64,000 bases of DNA, taken from contig JARGSG010000024.1 of assembly GCA_030374805.1 (NCBI GenBank), positions 124,001-188,000 of the forward strand, written 5' to 3'. The notes below the pieces were generated by a model. That model did not search any database and was not told the DNA's origin. It saw only the letters and a program-made list of their open reading frames with translations. Of this stretch, positions 39,442 through 49,099 are shown piece after piece. The stretch is from Gracilaria gracilis (lineage: Eukaryota > Rhodophyta > Florideophyceae > Gracilariales > Gracilariaceae). The translations under genes were made by a program, and so were the position numbers. Position 1 is the first letter of the stretch. Each line of letters begins with the position of its first letter.

Positions 39442-40504
39442 ACGTTTGATCTGCGTGTTGAGGAAAGGAAGAGGTGTAGGTAGAGAAAGGAGACGGATTC
39501 ATGAAGGCGGGTAAATTAGCGCAACAGAGGCACGCTGGCAAGCTTCGTGGAGCACGAAGATACGTTGACAGGGCGCGGAAAGATTGTGTGTATGTGGGTT
39601 AAAAGTTGTGAAGGACAAGATATAGAGACGGCGGAAGGGGGTGGTCAAGTTTAGAATGGTAGCGGCAATGGTTCACCAGAGAGGGTGAACCCCAAGGGTT
39701 GGACTGCCACGTCTTGCGGGTGGCGCGCGCTGTCGTCAGGGGGTTTGAAGCTGCAAGCAGTACAGCGCTTTACCTTCATGAGACTTTGAGAAATAAGAGC
39801 ATCAGTGCGATGTTGCATCGTCGCGCCAGTTGCGCTTCCAGCCAAGTGAGGGAAGCGGTGATGAGCGGTGGTTGCATATACACAGGCAGCACATGACGGC
39901 AATGGTGACGCGCAGAGGCACGACTGCTCTCAGCCGACCAGCCCGCAGCATCACAAAGCTTGTGAACGCAACTCTCCAACCACACCCGCGGCGCAGTGCT
40001 ATCAGCGCTGCTGATTCGGCTGCTTCGCCGCTCCAGCCGCACGCGCACAGCGCGTGTTGTGCGCCATCAGATATCTACTGTATGTACCGTCGTACCGGAT
40101 CTGCTTGCGCCTTGCTTTGCTTAAGACCCAAGCTGCAGGCAGCTTCTTCCAAATGTGCCACGTGGACGCGGGGCTACGTGTGTCTTACAGGGCAACGCGC
40201 TCAAACGACACAGCGCTCACGATCACGGGCGCGAATGCTCTTCCGCCAAACGGCGCCAAGGCTGCCGAAACAGCCGCCCAGCGCAATGCCAGCACCCAAC
40301 ACGCTGGCTGCCTTCCTCAACACCAAGCCTCCAACCGCTTCGCATTTTTTGGCGCCATATCACCCTGCCCGTTTCGCTCCTGCCTTCCTCAGCCCTCCTC
40401 CATCCCAGCTACCACATCTCATCATCTCCTCTTCCCCCCCCACCCCCTCCCCCCCCCCTCCCCCCTTTCCCCCCCTTACCAACCATCCGACCACGAATGT
40501 TGTC
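39442..40504. promoter_or_regulatory. Divergent promoter region with C/T tract before the SET gene
   Basis: This lies between paralogue B (minus) and the SET-domain gene (plus). It ends in a C/CT tract (40425-40480), like that before the gene at 3811. The plus-strand frame of the SET gene stays open through part of this region, but the translation is low-complexity and unconserved in appearance. Confidence 0.5.
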
Positions 40505-43500
40505 ATGCAGCCCGAAACCCCGCCTTCTAAAGTCATCCCTGTCACCGCCATACAGGGTCCAGCCACCGCACAGCCTCAACCATCCACAGCACCCACCGCC
40601 CCACCCGTGTCCTTCTCGCGTGTGAAGGCGTCAAAGCGCCATCGTTTAGCCACCGATTTGATATCCGCCCCCAAACGTCTCAAGACCCCTTCTGAGCAGC
40701 GCCTCAAACTCGCTCCGAACGCCACACCCCAATCCGTTCAATGTGTCTTTTGTTCGTTGCCGGGCGATATACCAGAATGTGAGGGAAAGCTTTTCGGCCC
40801 TTTTCGCACTCGACCCAAGTCTTCAGACCCTCGTCATCACATATACGCGCACCGAAACTGTGCCCTATGGGCACCGGAAGTATTCGTCGATGACCACGGC
40901 AAAATGAAAGATGTTCATGTCGCCAACATTCGTTCTCGAAAGAAAAAGTGCATGCTGTGTACCGATTATGGTGCTTCACTTGCTTGTTCGTTTCGCGGAG
41001 CTGTGTGTTGCCGTCCGATGCATTTTCGTTGCGCCTTAAGGGGGGGTGCTAGCCTTCGACACGGTTATCAAGTCTTTTGTCCAAAACACGCCAAGTGCTC
41101 ACAGGACGGAAAGGATCCACCACCATACCCCGGCACCTTTCTGGATCGCACGCCTATTGTTGAAGAACTGATCACCCCCGGTCACGGCTGCGCTATCTGC
41201 AACAACGATTCGTACGACCTCGATTGTGGCGCCATCCTCACGTGCGCCAAATGTTCTATGCGCTATCACTCCAAGTGCCTTATCTCTGGCATCCAAGCAG
41301 ACCCTACCTTCGCATCGCTGTCGTGGGCCAGTCTTTTCTATTGCAAGAAGTGCATGTGTTGTTCCAAATGCAACTTACCCGTAGACTCGCACATTTATTC
41401 TGCAGATCTCGACGACGAAGACGAAGTGAGTGATAGTGTATTGTGCGTTGCCTGTCGACACGTTGCTATGCACATCGACTGTTTGCCAAAAGGGGCAAGT
41501 CCGGAGCAATGGCGTTGCGAGTCTTGTCGAGTATGCCGCCATTGTCATGCATACAACATTCCGTTCGATAAGTGGAGTGAGCGGTACAAGGCATGCCCAG
41601 ATTGCGCTGCTGAGATAAGAAATGGGTGCGTTGTTTGTCCAATGTGCGAGAAGGTATACCGTGAGGGCGAGAATTTGCCGATGATACAGTGTGACTACTG
41701 CGATAGGTGGATTCACGCAGATACATGTGCACGTATGAGCGAGAAGAAGTTCCTTAAGATGGGCAACAGCAAGGATCGGTACCGCTGTCCAATATGCACA
41801 ACGGAGAAGAGGAAACGGGATCAAGAGAAGCGACGCCTGAACAACGCGTCCACAGACCGATTATCGGTCGCTATGAGAGAACGAGCGTCGAGCTTGGACT
41901 TGGATACAGTTTTGAGACAAATGCTGGTTGACGAAGAAGATGGTATGACTTTTAGTGTTGTTACGAAGGCGTCAAACCATGCTCTTGAACTGCCTAGAGT
42001 GTGTGAACTGCTTGGTTTCGGTTCCGACGTTTGCAAACACTGCTGTTCTAGAGGAGATGCAGATTCATTGATATATTGCTCAGACTGCGGTGAAAGCTTT
42101 CACCAGTATTGTAGTGAAGCTTTGTCACAATCGAGTTTTCTTGGCAAAGAGACGAGTTCCAAGTCACGTTGCACGCCTCCGAAGACTGATGAACAATCAC
42201 GCTTGGGTAAACTTGGAACAGATGCCGCTGCATGGCGATGCATTCGCTGTGAAGGTTTTGTTAATCTTGATGTAGGCATCACGTCCACGGGGCCTAAGAC
42301 AAAGACATTGAATGGTATTGTGCCAGACTCGATGATGGTTCCCCATACTATTGTTCCAATTGTCTCAATATCGCCCAAACCTACGGGATCGAGCAAACCA
42401 TGGGTCCGTGGCTTGAAGAATGGCAACATTAGGAGGTCGCTTTTTTTTTCAATGAGGGCTGGAAGCGAGCCACTTGTGTATGAGCCACTTAATTGGACAG
42501 ATGCAAGAAAATGTTGCCTCTGCTCCCATGTGGAGTCCGAAGGTGGGCCCGAGGGGAGATTAATACCATGGGGAAGCAGCACTGTCACAGACTCATCTCA
42601 TGTATGGGTTCACCTTGGTTGTGTTATGTGGTCAAATGGAGTGACGTTGCATGGTTCGACGGTAAACCAGAATATGACGTTGTTGGGCCTACGAAAGAAC
42701 GTTGTCTCACAGGCCCGGAGAACCACATGTGTTCGATGCGGAGCAAATGGAGCTTCACTCCGATGTGCCGGCCCAGGTTGTGCTAATACGTATCACTTGT
42801 CTTGTGCAAAAGATGTGGGTCTAACTTGCGCTCTCACAACAACGTCAATACCGGAAAGAAATAACAAAGGCAGTACCAAAGATCGTTCCAATGTCATACA
42901 AAGGTTGCTTGTCTTTTGCCCTACTCATGTTAATTATTCAAGGAACGACGAAAATTCCCGTGTTTACATTGGCGATGCTCTGACTCATATTGCCGTTCAC
43001 CGAGTCGTAAAGGTCCTTGACAGACAAGGATATGAACCAGATTCAGCTCCGCCCCGTAAGAAACCACTCTCGGCGGACAGGATGTTAAGTGTTCGCATTG
43101 GTTCTTTGGCGGTTTTGAAATTTGGACAACTACTACCTGAGGTGAACGAATTCATTGTCAAAGCCTGCCTAGTTCCGTTGGGTTACTGTGCAGCCCGAAT
43201 GTTTTGGTCTATCATGAAGCCTGGGGAGCGATGTGTTTACTTCTTTGAGGTATGTGGGCACCCACAATCTGGTCCTCATTTCGTTATCCGCTGCAGCGAT
43301 GCGCCACAATGGAGAGCTGAATCCCGATGCCCAGATAAGGCATGGTCCCAGGTCGTCAGCTTGTTAAAGAAGACGAGAAGAAACGCTGGTATGACTAATC
43401 CATCGTTCCAGTCCATCCAAACCAGTGGGTTGGAGGCATTTGGGCTTTTGAACTGTATTCCTGTCGTTACTCATATTGAATCTTTACCGATGGCGTCAAT

Positions 43501-44326
43501 GTTCAATGGGAGGTATAATCACAAGCGAGTGGTTACGCACAAGAACAATGAAATAGTTTTCTACAATTCCCTCTCCAAGAAGTTTGCTCCAAACAAAGTT
43601 TTGATTAATATGACAGGATCTGCCCGCTCTGAGGGCTACTTGTCGACGAAAGGTCTCGAAGAGAGGAAGTCAAGATATACTGACTCGATCCCGTCATATG
43701 AGAACGCCAGAACGGGATCTGCGTTCCAATTGGGAGTGGCTCGAGATGTGTTCACCAGAAAGGAGCAACCCCATGACAGAGCGAATGAATGGGCAAGAGC
43801 GAAGTGCAGTGCTGCAGGGGGTACCAGAAACGCAAAGACGAAGGTAACTCCTCACTTGCCGGTTGCAACAGAGTATCAGGGAATTGCGGAGTCTTCCAAA
43901 CAAAGGACCATAGTGCTGCGGTCTGACATCGATGGATGGGGTGTCTTTGCAACCAAAGACATCCCAGCAGGAGAGATGATCATCGAATACGTCGGAGAAA
44001 TCATTAGGCCGTCTTTGTCAGATGTGAGGGAAACGAAGTATGGTGATAAAGGAATTGGTTGCTATATGTTTGAAATCGTTCCGGGAGAGATTGTAGACGC
44101 AACGATGTGTGGTAACGCGGCACGATACATCAATCACAGCTGTGCGCCTAACTGTTACTCAAAGACGATTGAGATTGAGAAGGGGAGGCACGTTGTAGTT
44201 ATAATTGCCAAGAGACGGATTCAAAGAGGGGAGGAGTTGTCGTACGACTACAAATTTCCTTTTGATGATTCTGACAAGGTCAAATGCGGCTGTGGTACTG
44301 ACCAGTGTCGAGGATTTATGAACTAA
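40505..44326 (+). CDS. MLL/Trithorax-type histone H3K4 methyltransferase (PHD-FYR-SET)
   Basis: The 1273-residue protein (ATG at 40505, after the C/T tract) has a first extended PHD at about 79-198 and Cys/His-rich PHD fingers at about 222-352, 375-435 and 508-582. A second extended PHD is at 665-805 (KCCLCSHVESEGGPEG...HLSCAKD). FYRN/FYRC segments lie at about 865-1000, the SET domain at about 1135-1245 and a post-SET end CGCGTDQCRGFMN. In SET the cofactor and catalytic motifs GWGVFATKDI, YINHSCAPNCYS and EELSYDYKF are all present, so it is probably active. The post-SET CxC motif and the domain order match Trx/MLL/ATX rather than Ash1 or Set2. A start further upstream (39830) is possible but unlikely. 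Confidence 0.92.
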   Translation: MQPETPPSKVIPVTAIQGPATAQPQPSTAPTAPPVSFSRVKASKRHRLATDLISAPKRLKTPSEQRLKLAPNATPQSVQCVFCSLPGDIPECEGKLFGPFRTRPKSSDPRHHIYAHRNCALWAPEVFVDDHGKMKDVHVANIRSRKKKCMLCTDYGASLACSFRGAVCCRPMHFRCALRGGASLRHGYQVFCPKHAKCSQDGKDPPPYPGTFLDRTPIVEELITPGHGCAICNNDSYDLDCGAILTCAKCSMRYHSKCLISGIQADPTFASLSWASLFYCKKCMCCSKCNLPVDSHIYSADLDDEDEVSDSVLCVACRHVAMHIDCLPKGASPEQWRCESCRVCRHCHAYNIPFDKWSERYKACPDCAAEIRNGCVVCPMCEKVYREGENLPMIQCDYCDRWIHADTCARMSEKKFLKMGNSKDRYRCPICTTEKRKRDQEKRRLNNASTDRLSVAMRERASSLDLDTVLRQMLVDEEDGMTFSVVTKASNHALELPRVCELLGFGSDVCKHCCSRGDADSLIYCSDCGESFHQYCSEALSQSSFLGKETSSKSRCTPPKTDEQSRLGKLGTDAAAWRCIRCEGFVNLDVGITSTGPKTKTLNGIVPDSMMVPHTIVPIVSISPKPTGSSKPWVRGLKNGNIRRSLFFSMRAGSEPLVYEPLNWTDARKCCLCSHVESEGGPEGRLIPWGSSTVTDSSHVWVHLGCVMWSNGVTLHGSTVNQNMTLLGLRKNVVSQARRTTCVRCGANGASLRCAGPGCANTYHLSCAKDVGLTCALTTTSIPERNNKGSTKDRSNVIQRLLVFCPTHVNYSRNDENSRVYIGDALTHIAVHRVVKVLDRQGYEPDSAPPRKKPLSADRMLSVRIGSLAVLKFGQLLPEVNEFIVKACLVPLGYCAARMFWSIMKPGERCVYFFEVCGHPQSGPHFVIRCSDAPQWRAESRCPDKAWSQVVSLLKKTRRNAGMTNPSFQSIQTSGLEAFGLLNCIPVVTHIESLPMASMFNGRYNHKRVVTHKNNEIVFYNSLSKKFAPNKVLINMTGSARSEGYLSTKGLEERKSRYTDSIPSYENARTGSAFQLGVARDVFTRKEQPHDRANEWARAKCSAAGGTRNAKTKVTPHLPVATEYQGIAESSKQRTIVLRSDIDGWGVFATKDIPAGEMIIEYVGEIIRPSLSDVRETKYGDKGIGCYMFEIVPGEIVDATMCGNAARYINHSCAPNCYSKTIEIEKGRHVVVIIAKRRIQRGEELSYDYKFPFDDSDKVKCGCGTDQCRGFMN

Positions 44327-44723
44327 CATCTCTAACCAAAATATTCTTGTTTATAGCATTCACAGCTTTACCATCATAACTCAACTCGAGTCCAGAGGTG
44401 CCTCGTTTTCGAAGTCGCACACTGGGGCCAAGTCAAGTCCCGCTGGTAAACGAGCGAAAAGTTTGAAACGCAATAGCTCACCAGCCGAGCGGACACAATC
44501 TTGGAAAGAACATCCGAGAAAAACAAATACAATCCCTTTATAGACATGACAAAGATTGTGTAAAAAGCTGGATGTATATATATATGAAAACATATATACA
44601 CATATATGTATTGTATAAGTGTGTAGGATTATGTGTTGTCAAAGGCGACCAAGACAAAAAAAGCGCGATTGAAGCGATTGACCGTGGTGCGCGTTCACCA
44701 CTATTAGTAGTTTGCTGTACAAG
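44327..44723. other. Convergent intergenic region
   Basis: This separates the ends of the SET gene and the Myb gene. TATATA-rich alternation at 44573-44612 is the only feature. Confidence 0.5.
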
Positions 44724-46502
44724 CTATGCGTCGCCCCACTTCTGGTCGTCCTGGATGGCTAGCGCAACGGCTCCTGTGTCCTCGAGGTCGTCAAAGCTCA
44801 TATGATTGAGCTGACTGAAACTAAAAGTGCGATCTCCCATCGTACCGAGCGAGTTGTTAGCCGTCATGGTTTGGCCTGCCGCTACAGCTGCATTTCCCGC
44901 GGCATCCACAGCCTTCAGAGCGGCTAACACCTTGTCATCAGATGTATCCAATCCAAGCAATCTATCTGTACTTGGGGACTCTCTCATCACTGTGGGAATG
45001 CCACTGAGGAGAGAAAGAATACTATTAGAGCGAGTCACGCCTTTGCCAGTTTGCATCACGAAAGAGTTGGAGCGGGAAAGAGCTCCAGGATTCTTTGACA
45101 ACTCAGCTAGTACTGAGTTAGAACTACCGTTTCGCCGCAATGCGGGCGGCTTGGACGCACTAGGTCCTGTCTCATCTCCTGCCACGGCACGAATCCAAGT
45201 CCTTAAGTTGGAAATACTACCACCACTTTCATTGATTGTAGATGTCTTCTGATCAGAAGAAGGTATTTGAGTGTGGGTCTGAGACTTCAATGTGACTATA
45301 ACACTCTCAGGCTTAACGGACTTGTCTTTCTGTGAATCTGAATCGGGCGGTGATGTGGAGGACGATGGCGGTTGAGGAGGAGTGGAAGTTGACTGTGTTT
45401 GTGTACCTGGATTTGGAACAGTCGCGGTTGGAGACTGTTTGGATGCCGATGGCTTGGCTCGTTTCCTGGGACTACGACGAAGTGCAGATGGTGGCGGTCT
45501 TTTCGGGGATCTGGAAGGGATTGCTTTCGTGGACGAGGCAAGTTTCTCCGATAGTGCGGCGGTATGAAGCTTGGGTGCCTGTGTTGTGGCAGATTGAATG
45601 GTAGGTGGAGACGAAGGTGATGACTGTTTCGCGGACACACGAGTTTGCGGGTGACCAGAATTGGAAGGGGGAAGCGGGTCTGAAGATAATTGAAGTGAGG
45701 ATGCAGTTGTGACTGCTGGAGTAGAAGCATTGGGGGAAGGCTGTTTTGCACTATGGGTCGGAGATACCTGTGAATGGCTGATTACCGGGTTGGGGTGACT
45801 GCCGATGTTTGGAGTACTCGAGGCACTGTTATTGAGCGAATTGGAGTGACTATTCGACGAGTTGTTTGGAGCGGAGCTTGGTGTCGGCTCCTCCATAGGT
45901 TCAGACTTTGCGATAGGTCCGTTTAGCTTGGAGGACGAGGGCTTCTGTGAGTTCTTGTGGTCATTGGCCGCCTTGGCACGTTCGCGCTCAATGCGAAGGT
46001 AATACTTCTGAGCGTGGGTACGAACCTGAGTGGCGTTCCGAGTTCCGACGTGGCGAGCAATGGCCTTGATGTCCTTCTGACCAAAGAGGCGGAGGCCTTC
46101 GAGAAAGCGATTGTGTTCGTCTGCGGTCCAGTAGCGCGAGCTGGTCTTCTTGGCATCGTCGTGCGAATGCTGGTGGGGAGCAGCTGCGGGCGGTGGGGAG
46201 GGGTGGGAAGAGTCGACGAGGGGGTTGTGCGTGGCGCGAAGGCGCATAAGCTCCATCTGGGTGGACGCGAGCTCAGCCTCGAGCGTCTTGATACGTCGTT
46301 GCTGCTCAATGAGCAGTGCGTGCGTGGCGAACTGGCCCTCCATATAGGTGAGCTGCGGCACGAAGGGCTGAGGCGGGAGCTCTGGTGGCTTATACCGGAG
46401 CGGCGGGGCGGTGGCGAACGGATACACGAACGCGGCCGACGGCGCGGCCGGTGGCACCGGCGGCGCGGAGGATGAGGATGGCGGCGGCGGACGACCGGCC
46501 AT
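44724..46502 (-). CDS. Single-repeat Myb transcription factor, SHAQKYF-like
   Basis: The 592-residue protein starts MAGRPPPPSS (ATG at 46500-46502). It has a Pro/Ala-rich start and a short coiled coil (about 55-92, LLIEQQRRIKTLEAELAS). One Myb repeat follows at about 122-172, with YWTADEHNRFLEGLRLFG and THAQKYYLR in place of the plant SHAQKYF. A long Ser/Thr/Pro-rich low-complexity region fills 180-480. The C-terminal part holds two conserved-looking blocks, including ISNLRTWIRAVAGDETG. This class binds I-box or evening-element-like DNA in plants; the red-algal role is unknown. The coiled coil before the Myb repeat suggests dimer formation. The ORF upstream of this ATG runs into the minisatellite and is rejected as coding. 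Confidence 0.88.
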   Translation of the reverse strand: MAGRPPPPSSSSAPPVPPAAPSAAFVYPFATAPPLRYKPPELPPQPFVPQLTYMEGQFATHALLIEQQRRIKTLEAELASTQMELMRLRATHNPLVDSSHPSPPPAAAPHQHSHDDAKKTSSRYWTADEHNRFLEGLRLFGQKDIKAIARHVGTRNATQVRTHAQKYYLRIERERAKAANDHKNSQKPSSSKLNGPIAKSEPMEEPTPSSAPNNSSNSHSNSLNNSASSTPNIGSHPNPVISHSQVSPTHSAKQPSPNASTPAVTTASSLQLSSDPLPPSNSGHPQTRVSAKQSSPSSPPTIQSATTQAPKLHTAALSEKLASSTKAIPSRSPKRPPPSALRRSPRKRAKPSASKQSPTATVPNPGTQTQSTSTPPQPPSSSTSPPDSDSQKDKSVKPESVIVTLKSQTHTQIPSSDQKTSTINESGGSISNLRTWIRAVAGDETGPSASKPPALRRNGSSNSVLAELSKNPGALSRSNSFVMQTGKGVTRSNSILSLLSGIPTVMRESPSTDRLLGLDTSDDKVLAALKAVDAAGNAAVAAGQTMTANNSLGTMGDRTFSFSQLNHMSFDDLEDTGAVALAIQDDQKWGDA

Positions 46503-46983
46503 GGCGCGCGCGGAGCAGCGGCAGGATGGTGGCGTACCGCGAGCGCACGCCACCGTGGCGCGGTGATAACGGAGGCGGTGCAGCGCGTACGCGGACACCA
46601 CAACGCACCCGTCAACTGTGCAGGACGTGTCCCCGTGGAGGAGTGGACGCGTGGCCCGGTGGACACCTGTTACAGTGGACGCGTGGATCATTGGGCGCGT
46701 GCAATCGTGGGCGAGTGGATGTGTGCAATCGTGGGCGCGTGGGCGCGTGGAGTCGTGGGCGCGTGGAGTCGTGGGCGCGTGGAGTCGTGGGCGCGTGGAG
46801 TCGTGGGCGCGTGGAGTCGTGGGCGCGTGGAGACGTGGGCGCGTGGAGCGCGAGTACCATGGACGTAACCTGCGTTGGCGTGCCACTGGCGTGTATCTTC
46901 ATCACCGAACTGCAAAGGATGATCTTGCCGCCGTGAGCTCGAAAGCGCCGCCGTTGTCGTCACCACCACCCTCCACCAGCACC
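46503..46983. promoter_or_regulatory. Divergent promoter between Myb and Deg genes
   Basis: 481 bp between opposite ATGs, half of it taken up by a 16-bp minisatellite. CACCACCACCCTCCACCAGCACC precedes the Deg ATG. Confidence 0.5.
46731..46850. repeat. 16-bp minisatellite, about seven units
   Basis: The unit GGGCGCGTGGAGTCGT is repeated head to tail with few changes. More diverged GTGGxCGCGTGG units extend left to about 46630. The unit length (16) is not a multiple of three, so all six frames stay open across it and give spurious ORFs. Confidence 0.9.
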
Positions 46984-48303
46984 ATGGCCTTCGTCGTTGC
47001 CATCCCGCTACGCTGCCCGTCGCCTTCCTCTTCCCGTCTCTCTCCACTGCGCCGCCCGCCGCGGCCAATGGCGTCTCTGCTGCCGGCGCTGTTCAACCCG
47101 TTTGCGGCACCCAAGCAGCCCCAACCTCCTCCTGCACAGCACCAGAGCGCGAAGCCCGCGAAGTCTGATTCTGCCAAGTCCAGCTCCGACAAGCCCCTTC
47201 GTCTCTTCGATTCCAGCAACAGAAAGCCCCGTCAGAACACCTCCTTTGTCACGCAGGCCGTGCGCTCCGTCGGGGCGGCCGTCGTTCGCATTGACACGGA
47301 GCGCGTTATTCGCCAGTCGCCGAACGACCCGCTGTTTGATGATCCGCAGTTCGCGAAGATATTTGGCGAGAGTCCTTTCCGCCAGCGGTATGAGCGAGGT
47401 CAGGGCTCCGGTTTCATCATATCGCCTGACGGTCACCTACTCACCAACGCTCATGTCGTGCGCGCTGCGCAGAAGGTTACCGTAACACTCACTGACGGGC
47501 GCTCCTTCGTAGGCGTTGTCAAGGGGTCTGATGAGTACCTTGACCTTGCTGTTATAAAAATTGATGCTGGCGGCAAGGCACTCCCTATTGCTCCGATGGG
47601 CTCTAGTTCTGAGCTCGAAGTCGGCGACTGGGTCATTGCAGTGGGAAATCCAGTTGGTCTCGACAACACCGTTACTCTAGGAATCGTTAGCAGCTTGAAC
47701 CGGTCCGCTGCAGAAGTCGGAATCCCCGAAAAGCGTCTAAACCTCATTCAAACATCTGCGTCCCTAAACCAGGGGTCTTCTGGGGGCCCCATCTGCAATC
47801 AATGGGGAGAGGTTGTCGGTATCAGCACCGCCATTAGAATCAATGCAGAGGCAATCGGCTTTGCCATCCCCATTGACATAGCCAAGGAGGTTGCTTCGGA
47901 ACTGGCACGTGGAAAGCCAATTGCCCATGCATATGTCGGCATAAGGATGCATAGTATTACTCCTGCATTTGCGCGCCAGAATAACCAGGACCCGAATTCC
48001 TTGAGTATTGTTCCCGAGGTTGACGGTGCTTTAGTGGTCCGAGTTACGCCGAAGAGTCCGGCTGCCAACGCTGGTCTACGCCGCTATGATGTAATCGTTT
48101 CCATAGACGGCAAGAAGGTCCGAAATGCGAAAGATGTACAAGGAGTGGTTGATCGCTCCCGTGTCGGCCAGCTTGTCAATGTCCAGGTGTTGCGTGGTGA
48201 ATCCACGTCTCCTATACAGTTGGGAATCAAAACTGGTAACCTTTCAACCCTGAAGGCTGAACCCTCATCCCCCTCGTCGAGCCCGTTTGACCAAATGAAG
48301 TAG
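46984..48303 (+). CDS. Plastid DegP/HtrA-type serine protease with one PDZ domain
   Basis: The 439-residue protein has a Ser/Pro/Arg-rich transit-like leader (1 to about 60). The trypsin-like domain has catalytic His157 (TNAHVV), Asp187 (LDLAVIK) and Ser266 (NQGSSGGP). A single PDZ domain is near 330-420 (GALVVRVTPKSPAANAGLRR, DVIVSIDGKKV). Family members degrade or refold damaged thylakoid proteins such as photosystem II D1. The order and single PDZ fit Deg1/Deg8 or cyanobacterial HhoA. The residue before the catalytic Ser is Ser rather than the usual Asn (GSSGGP for GNSGGP); the oxyanion-hole Gly is kept. The ATG at 46984 is chosen over the longer frame, which passes through the minisatellite. 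Confidence 0.92.
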   Translation: MAFVVAIPLRCPSPSSSRLSPLRRPPRPMASLLPALFNPFAAPKQPQPPPAQHQSAKPAKSDSAKSSSDKPLRLFDSSNRKPRQNTSFVTQAVRSVGAAVVRIDTERVIRQSPNDPLFDDPQFAKIFGESPFRQRYERGQGSGFIISPDGHLLTNAHVVRAAQKVTVTLTDGRSFVGVVKGSDEYLDLAVIKIDAGGKALPIAPMGSSSELEVGDWVIAVGNPVGLDNTVTLGIVSSLNRSAAEVGIPEKRLNLIQTSASLNQGSSGGPICNQWGEVVGISTAIRINAEAIGFAIPIDIAKEVASELARGKPIAHAYVGIRMHSITPAFARQNNQDPNSLSIVPEVDGALVVRVTPKSPAANAGLRRYDVIVSIDGKKVRNAKDVQGVVDRSRVGQLVNVQVLRGESTSPIQLGIKTGNLSTLKAEPSSPSSSPFDQMK

Positions 48304-49099
48304 CTCTTCATATTCCATCGCGCAATACTGTGGGGCATGGACATATCCATACAGCAAAGAAATCCACTCAAGAGCTTAATGGTTGATGTTAAGCTGCCCG
48401 TACTAACTCCACAAATCGCAATGAAGTTGTGTTCCACGCCCGCCATATGGGCCTGAATAGTTCATGGTTGGATCTTGATTTTCGCGAGCATTTCGGCTGT
48501 AGCTCGATAATCGTTCGTATTAAGATATCATACTATGCACCAAACAAAGCTTTTAATATCGATATTATCTTGCTCCTGTTTTCTGTTGACCAACACTCAG
48601 AATGAGGCTCTCTTTCCATTAAGGAGCACCTCAATCCCACAACCCTTGCAGAGCGAAAGATCGTTGACTTCGATAATTCCCCAGCCGTACCTGGCCCCCT
48701 CTTCTTGTGTTCTCTGTGGATGAGAGGTTGTGAGGCTGTAACTTCACAATTTATAGTGCAAGTGCTGGTTCTACGAAGGTAGATAGTAACCGATCCAAAT
48801 CAACAAATGCTAGGGCTGTGTAACTCGGCGGTTTCGTCATCGGGTATATCACGTGGCGGTCCTTGTGCATCTGGATTGGATTTGAGAACTCCACTCTTCT
48901 CCAGCCCAAAAGCTTATCGTTACCCGAACCCAAAGCCAAGGACATGGTCGACCCAGAACGCACCGTTGTCCGCTTGTCGATAAGATTTGCAACACAAAGA
49001 ATCTTTCACAAAGATTGTCAAGGGAGATAAAGGGTACGGAAACATGGTGAGCGAAGGTTTTTGTGGATAGTAACCTCCTGCAACATTTCCACAGACACA
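48304..49099. other. Convergent intergenic region, no supported gene
   Basis: About 800 bp between the Deg and APC8 ends. Short frames on both strands show no domain, and I see no repeat. Confidence 0.45.

Noticed and set aside
39830-40504. Longer start for the SET-domain gene
   Set aside because: The extra 225 residues are low-complexity and cross a C/T tract of the kind that precedes other ATGs here.
46618-46983. Upstream extension of the Deg gene, and of the Myb gene on the other strand
   Set aside because: Both pass through a 16-bp minisatellite that stays open in all frames; family similarity begins after 46984 and after 46502 respectively.
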